Shown here piece by piece: positions 59,625 through 64,000 of a stretch of 64,000 nucleotides of DNA; positions within the stretch are counted from its first letter, which is position 1; every line of letters starts with the position of its first letter. The stretch lies in contig JAWKHL010000001.1 in the NCBI GenBank assembly GCA_041394845.1, forward strand, positions 1,612,001 to 1,676,000, written 5' to 3'. The translations under genes and the position numbers were made by a program. The DNA is from JAHCHG01 sp041394845. GTDB lineage: Bacteria > Acidobacteriota > Blastocatellia > Pyrinomonadales > Pyrinomonadaceae. Below the pieces are notes generated by a model, which was given only the letters and a program-made list of their open reading frames with translations, ran no database searches and was not told the DNA's origin.

Positions 59625-60015
59625 TTTTTTTTTGAGCCGGGAAAAGCGCCGGTTGGATCGAACGACCGGCGAAAAAATCTCCATTGCCTGAAACAAATTC
59701 CGTCTCGCCAGAAATTTTTAATGGGTCCAATCCAACCTGGAGAGAGAATCAAGAACGAGTGTGAGGCGGAAACGCGGGTCTCAGGAAGCGTGTCAAAGTG
59801 TTTGTCCGAACACGCTTCCTGAGACCCGCGTTTCCGCCCATAAATCAAAAATCAATCTCTAATTGTATCGACAAACATTAGGTGGTTTTAACGAGTTTTG
59901 AGTCCCGCATTTTTTGGATTGGAAAAAAGTGAGGAATTGAGGCTCGAAAAACGGATGTGAGATGGTGAGGCGGGGGCGTTGAAAAACAAGCAACAAAATG
60001 GGGGAAAGCCTGAAA
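59625..60015. other. Non-coding gap with 86-nt hairpin element
   Basis: Holds the hairpin copy B and a small GCCGGT/ACCGGC hairpin at about 59649-59673. Downstream of 59850 I see no gene or repeat. Confidence 0.6.
59757..59842. repeat. 86-nt hairpin element, copy B
   Basis: A perfect 29-bp stem (59765-59793 with 59810-59838, beginning GGCGGAAACGCGGG) and a 16-nt loop (CAAAGTGTTTGTCCGA). The flanks GAGTGTGAGGC and GCCCATA match copy A at 19078-19163. It sits about 130 nt after the response regulator stop. Confidence 0.88.
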
Positions 60016-60609
60016 TTATTTTGATTTGAAAGCCTTGGCCGAAAAATTCCCCTTGATCTCGTTTTCCCCGTCGTTCAGATTGATCTCCCCGCTGATCGAA
60101 TCGCCCGAGGCGGAAGTGATCTTGACCTCTCCGGTCGATTTGCTTTCGTTGAGAAATTTCTTTACTTCCTTTCCGTCCTTAAAGGTGCGGATGCTGGCCG
60201 AAGAGACGCTTGTAAAGGCAAAGCCCTCGCCCCGTTTGGCCGGTCCGTAGGTTCCCGTTTTGAGGGGCGTTTTGTCATCGGTGTTTTCTTCCCCGTCAAT
60301 GCTGAAGCAAACCTTTGTCTCGCCTTCGCTTTTGACCGGCCCGCCGATCGAGATGGCCCCGCGCGACATATCAATCTCGTGATCGGCAACGCAGATGAAA
60401 TAACTGGCCGATTTGGAAACCTGACCGGATTTTGACCAGCTTTTTGTCGAGGTGTAAAAACCGCCCGATTTGACCGGCATCTCCTGTTTTTCGGTTCCCG
60501 GATATTTTAGGGTCAGCGTTCCGGGGCCGCCCGAGCCGAGACCGCCGCAAGCAGCCCAGAACAACGATCCGGCCAGTAAAATGGTGATTTTTGTGAATCT
60601 TCGGTTCAT
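60016..60609 (-). CDS. Predicted lipoprotein of unknown function
   Basis: 197 aa. The N-terminal signal ends in FWAAC, a plausible lipobox with Cys at about 21, followed by a Gly/Ser-rich linker. The mature part is a beta-rich domain with no recognised family (LTLKYPGTEKQEMPVKSGGF, EIDMSRGAISIGGPVKSEGE, then SGEINLNDGENEIKGNFSAK). It stands alone, convergent with the response regulator gene. Confidence 0.75.
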   Translation of the reverse strand: MNRRFTKITILLAGSLFWAACGGLGSGGPGTLTLKYPGTEKQEMPVKSGGFYTSTKSWSKSGQVSKSASYFICVADHEIDMSRGAISIGGPVKSEGETKVCFSIDGEENTDDKTPLKTGTYGPAKRGEGFAFTSVSSASIRTFKDGKEVKKFLNESKSTGEVKITSASGDSISGEINLNDGENEIKGNFSAKAFKSK

Positions 60610-60830
60610 TTTGTTTTCTCCAAGTAATTTTCTTAAACGGGATCTCCAAGCTTTTTTTCTCGGGTCGAATTCCCAGCCAAGAAATACCCCGTTATTTGTT
60701 TCAAGACATAACTTAGCCGAAGCAATTTAAAAATTCCCCACCTATATTGGTGGGTTTTTCCGTTTTCTTCCCACACGGGCAGGTGGTTTCGGAATAAAAT
60801 CTGATATATTTGGGTTTATTCTTTTTTACC

Positions 60831-61274
60831 ATGGTCGAAATCGTCAATCGCCAGCGAAAGATCAGGATCGGTTCGGGAGGATTTCTGCAATTTGCGGAAA
60901 ATGCCGGAAAAATCGTTCCCGGAGCCGAAAACCGTGATTTTACCGTCGCCTTTGTTTCGGATCGGAAAATGCGGGAACTGAACTCTCTTTTCCGGGGCAA
61001 ACGCTCCACGACCGACGTTTTATCGTTTCCTTCCGGCGGGGAAGATAGCGAAAACGGATTCGATCTTTTTGAGGAGAACCATCTCGGAGACATAGTAATT
61101 TCGGCCGAGCGGGCCCGAGAGCAGGCGGCGGAAAACGGCTTGAATTTGGAAACCGAGATAAAACAACTGATCCTCCACGGGCTGCTTCATCTGTGCGGGT
61201 TCGATCACGAAACCGACGGGGGCGAGATGAATGCTCTGGAACTCGGGCTTCGTGATAAACTGAAAATCAACTGA
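60831..61274 (+). CDS. ybeY: Endoribonuclease YbeY
   Basis: 147 aa from the ATG at 60831; a TTG at 60810 is less likely. It carries FRGKRSTTDVLSFPSGG, LGDIVISAERAREQAAEN and the zinc motif HGLLHLCGFDH (HxxxHxxxxxH). It is an rRNA maturation and quality control nuclease. Its customary neighbour phoH is separated from it here by the two-component genes and the lipoprotein gene. Confidence 0.96.
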   Translation: MVEIVNRQRKIRIGSGGFLQFAENAGKIVPGAENRDFTVAFVSDRKMRELNSLFRGKRSTTDVLSFPSGGEDSENGFDLFEENHLGDIVISAERAREQAAENGLNLETEIKQLILHGLLHLCGFDHETDGGEMNALELGLRDKLKIN

Positions 61275-61333
61275 AAATTCGAGCGAAAAAGGGGATTTTT
61301 TCCAAAAGTTTTTGGTTTTCGAAAAACAATTTT

Positions 61334-62848
61334 ATGAATCAATCAAAACAAAAAACCGCCGAACCTTGTGTCATGGTAATTTTCGGGGCGACCGGAGATC
61401 TGACCAAACGAAAACTTTTTCCCGCCCTTTACAATCTGGCGAAACAGGGCTTTTTGCCGGAACATTTCGCCATCGTCGGGGTCGGAAGACAGGAACTCGA
61501 AAGCGAAGATTTCCGGAGCAAGATAATCGCTGATCTGAAAAAATACGTCTCCAATTCGGTGGATAAAAAACTGCTGGCCTGGTTTGAGGAAAGAACCTAT
61601 TACACCGGCGGCGACTTTGATGATGACAAGGCTTTGTTCAAGGATTTGAAGAAACTCCTCGGCGAGGTGACCAAAAAACATAAAATCCCCGAAAACTATT
61701 TTTATTATCTCGCCACCCCGCCGTCGCTTTTCGCCAATGTCGCCGAGAAAGTCTGCAAACACGGTCTCGGCAATCAAACCAAGGACAACTGGCGGCGTTT
61801 TATTTTCGAGAAACCGTTCGGTCACGATCTCGAATCGGCCCGAAGCCTCAACGCCGAACTGCTTCAGATCCTGGACGAAAACCAGATCTACCGGATCGAT
61901 CATTATCTCGGCAAGGAAACCGTCCAGAACATCCTGGTCTTCCGGTTCGGCAACAGCATTTTCGAACCGATCTGGAACCGCAATTTTGTCGATCACATCC
62001 AGATCACCGTCGCCGAGGACATCGGGATCGAAACCCGCGGCGGCTATTACGACAAAGCCGGCGCACTGCGAGACATGGTTCCCAATCACATTTTTCAGTT
62101 GATCACTTTAACGGCGATGGAACCGCCGGTTTCGTTCGAAGCGAATGCCGTCCGCGACGAACAGGCCAAGATCCTGTGCGCCATCCAGCCTTTTACGCCC
62201 GAGGACGTTCTGCAAAAAACCGTCCGCGGGCAATACGGTCCCGGCGAGGAGGGCGGGAAAAAGCTTGCGGGTTACAGGAACGAAGCCAATGTTCCGCCCC
62301 AATCCGACACCGAAACCTACGCCGCCCTCAAACTTTCAATCGACAACTGGCGCTGGGCCGATGTTCCCTTTTACATCCGGACCGGAAAACGTCTGCCGGA
62401 AAAACACACGACCATTTTGATCCAGTTCAAAAAAGCCCCTTTCGTTCTCTTTCGCGACACTCAGATCGAACATCTGACGACCAACCGGATCGTCCTCCAC
62501 ATCCAGCCGGACGAAGGCATCACGCTTCATTTCGGAGCCAAGATTCCGGGGCCGATCGTCAATATGGGGGCGGTCGATATGGATTTCAATTATCTCGATC
62601 ATTTCGGGGAAACGATCAGCACGGGCTACGAACGCCTGCTTTTCGACTGTATGATCGGCGACGCGACGCTTTTCCAAAGAGCCGACATGGTCGAGGAAAG
62701 CTGGCGGATCGTTTCCTCGATTCTCGATGTCTGGAAAGCATTGCCGGCCCGGGACTTTCCCAACTATCCGGCCGGAACCTGGGGGCCGAAAGAGGCCGAT
62801 CATCTGTTGCAGAACGACGGCCGGCAATGGAAGAATTCGCTCGATTAA
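61334..62848 (+). CDS. zwf: Glucose-6-phosphate 1-dehydrogenase
   Basis: 504 aa. VMVIFGATGDLTKRKLFPAL is the NADP-binding fingerprint, YLATPPSLFANVAEKVC follows, and RIDHYLGKETVQNILVFRFG is the active-site signature with catalytic His. GALRDMVPNHIFQLITLTAM and IRTGKRLPEKHTTILIQFK are also typical. It oxidises glucose 6-phosphate to 6-phosphogluconolactone. pgl follows 18 nt downstream. Confidence 0.98.
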   Translation: MNQSKQKTAEPCVMVIFGATGDLTKRKLFPALYNLAKQGFLPEHFAIVGVGRQELESEDFRSKIIADLKKYVSNSVDKKLLAWFEERTYYTGGDFDDDKALFKDLKKLLGEVTKKHKIPENYFYYLATPPSLFANVAEKVCKHGLGNQTKDNWRRFIFEKPFGHDLESARSLNAELLQILDENQIYRIDHYLGKETVQNILVFRFGNSIFEPIWNRNFVDHIQITVAEDIGIETRGGYYDKAGALRDMVPNHIFQLITLTAMEPPVSFEANAVRDEQAKILCAIQPFTPEDVLQKTVRGQYGPGEEGGKKLAGYRNEANVPPQSDTETYAALKLSIDNWRWADVPFYIRTGKRLPEKHTTILIQFKKAPFVLFRDTQIEHLTTNRIVLHIQPDEGITLHFGAKIPGPIVNMGAVDMDFNYLDHFGETISTGYERLLFDCMIGDATLFQRADMVEESWRIVSSILDVWKALPARDFPNYPAGTWGPKEADHLLQNDGRQWKNSLD

Positions 62849-62866
62849 AGGACGCGGGCTAAATCT

Positions 62867-63613
62867 ATGAAATCAGATCGAATCAGGGTTCTTTCCGATC
62901 TTTCGGCCGTCAGCCGGGCGGGGGCTGAGGAATTTTTGACGGTCGGCAACCGGGCGATCGGGCGGGAGGATCGTTTCGCGGTGGCTCTGGCCGGCGGTTC
63001 GACCCCCAGAGAACTCCATCGCCTGCTGGCCGGAGATGAGTTTCGCGGCGAGATCGACTGGTCGAAGGTCTTCTTTTTTTTCGGGGACGAACGCGACGTT
63101 TCGCCCGATTCGATCCAAAGCAACTTCCTGATGGCAAAAGAGACCCTTTTCGATCCGCTTGAAATCGCTCCCGAAAACATCAACCGGTGGCCGACGGAGA
63201 TTCTCGATCCGATCGAAACCGCCGGGTGTTACCAGAAAAGGATCATTCAGTTTTTCGAGCTTCAAACGGGTCAATTTCCCCGTTTCGATCTGATCTTCCT
63301 GGGAATGGGGGACGACGGTCACACGGCCTCGCTTTTTCCCCACACCGAGGCTTTGAGCGAAACCGAAAAAATCGCGGTCGCCAATCCGGTCGAAAAACTC
63401 GATTCCTACCGGCTGACATTGACCTATCCGGCAATTAACGGTGCCGTCAAACTGGTCTTTTTGGTTTCCGGCGAAAAAAAGGCCAAAACCTTGACGCAGG
63501 TTCTGGAGGGAGATTATCAACCCGATCGTTTTCCGTCTCAGGCCGTCAAGCCCTCGGACGGAGATCTGCTGTGGCTGGTTGATGAGGCCGCCGCCGCGCT
63601 TCTTAAAGGCTGA
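62867..63613 (+). CDS. pgl: 6-Phosphogluconolactonase
   Basis: 248 aa, SugarP isomerase-type fold: RFAVALAGGSTPRELHRLLA, VFFFFGDERDVSPDSIQSNF, LMAKETLFDPL, FDLIFLGMGDDGHTASLFPH (active-site GxGxDGHTAS) and RLTLTYPAINGAVKLVFLVS. It hydrolyses the product of Zwf in the oxidative pentose phosphate pathway. It forms an operon with zwf. Confidence 0.97.
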   Translation: MKSDRIRVLSDLSAVSRAGAEEFLTVGNRAIGREDRFAVALAGGSTPRELHRLLAGDEFRGEIDWSKVFFFFGDERDVSPDSIQSNFLMAKETLFDPLEIAPENINRWPTEILDPIETAGCYQKRIIQFFELQTGQFPRFDLIFLGMGDDGHTASLFPHTEALSETEKIAVANPVEKLDSYRLTLTYPAINGAVKLVFLVSGEKKAKTLTQVLEGDYQPDRFPSQAVKPSDGDLLWLVDEAAAALLKG

Positions 63614-63661
63614 AAAGGTGTTTACTATTGGGGCCGAACATTTTAATATCTACGAATAAAT

Positions 63662-64000
63662 ATGGAAATTGAAATTGCCATAGCCGTCATAATCCTTTTC
63701 ATATTGCTTCTGCTGGCGACAGTCGATATGGCTTTTTCCCAATTGAGCGACGTTTCCCTGCGTCGGCTTTTTTCGGATCTGGAAGGGAGCGACAAGGTCA
63801 AAACGGTCGGATTTCTTCACGAGATTCTGGAAAACCGCCCCCGTTTCCGATTTGCCGTCTCGGCCGCCATTCAAGTTCTGCTGATCGTTTTTTCCGTTCT
63901 GGTGACGGTCGTTACATATTTCTTTTTCCAAACCCATTTCGAACTTTTGGTCATCTCCCTGATCGTCGGCCTCGTTTCCTCGATCATCTTCCGGCAGATC
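63662..64000 (+). CDS. CNNM/DUF21-type membrane protein (CorC/HlyC-like), N-terminal part
   Basis: The frame is open from the ATG at 63662 to the window edge, 113 residues visible. It begins MEIEIAIAVIILFILLLLAT followed by VDMAFSQLSDVSLRRL, matching the DUF21/CNNM transmembrane domain of hemolysin-C/CorC-like transporters. More TM helices follow (FAVSAAIQVLLIVFSVLVTV, LLVISLIVGLVSSIIF). Such proteins are linked to magnesium or cobalt efflux; C-terminal CBS domains would be expected beyond the edge. Confidence 0.8.
   Translation, partial: MEIEIAIAVIILFILLLLATVDMAFSQLSDVSLRRLFSDLEGSDKVKTVGFLHEILENRPRFRFAVSAAIQVLLIVFSVLVTVVTYFFFQTHFELLVISLIVGLVSSIIFRQI

Overview
The window looks like a contiguous piece of a Gram-negative, diderm chromosome of roughly balanced base composition. 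The gene set points to an acidobacterium, perhaps Blastocatellia-like: a TonB receptor with an N-terminal carboxypeptidase-regulatory-like domain, a sensor kinase with a regulator-propeller ectodomain, secreted S9 peptidases, a BamD-like protein, large TPR and PASTA proteins, and an atpDC pair apart from other ATP synthase genes. This placement is inference; there is no rRNA in the window. Coding density is high and there are no phage genes or complete insertion sequences.

Layout. 1-9.0 kb (minus strand) is core machinery: an edge-truncated acyltransferase-like membrane gene, a DinB/YfiT-like gene, dnaB carrying an intein, then rplI-rpsR-rpsF-pth-rplY-prs-tRNA-Gln-ispE. 9.1-18.9 kb (minus) holds a CAP-domain gene behind a c-di-GMP-I riboswitch, envelope genes (TPR protein, small membrane protein, BamD-like protein), rpe, a PASTA protein, rsmB, trhO and fmt. 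19.2-24.7 kb holds alkaline phosphatase, a secreted unknown protein, P5C dehydrogenase, a Rho_N-like protein and peptide deformylase. 24.7-27.2 kb is a three-gene cassette of a membrane protein with a Cys/Gly-rich tail, an MNIO (DUF692) oxidase and a partner protein; this is the best candidate for an uncharacterised peptide or protein modification system. 27.3-29.8 kb holds a second CAP protein, a heme-binding-domain protein and a soluble sugar dehydrogenase.

29.8-35.9 kb (plus) has yraN, a cluster of short repeat elements and two tandem S9 peptidase paralogues with a 297-nt identical tract over the active-site serine. 36.1-44.0 kb (minus) is a heme acquisition locus: TonB receptor, small Cys-containing protein, binding lipoprotein, permease, ATPase and HemS-type protein, with a palindromic Fur-like operator upstream and a ChaN-like gene behind a terminator. 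44.4-48.5 kb has a SpoIIAA-like gene, a possible deoxyhypusine-synthase-like gene and gyrA. 48.7-51.2 kb has a tandem PilZ protein, a secreted protein and a Cys-rich CBS-pair protein with a sigma-54-like promoter. 51.3-53.3 kb is atpDC. The rest (plus, except one lipoprotein) is a fatty acid hydroxylase-superfamily protein, phoH, a hybrid propeller histidine kinase with its NarL-type regulator, ybeY, zwf, pgl and the start of a CNNM-type membrane protein.

Cross-links. A c-di-GMP riboswitch and a tandem PilZ protein suggest c-di-GMP control of surface functions. zwf and pgl encode the first two steps of the oxidative pentose phosphate pathway, with rpe and prs elsewhere in the window. Intergenic DNA carries several repeat families: two MITE-like elements, a heptamer-type ATTTYGG repeat that often folds into terminators, and an 86-nt hairpin present twice with compensatory changes.
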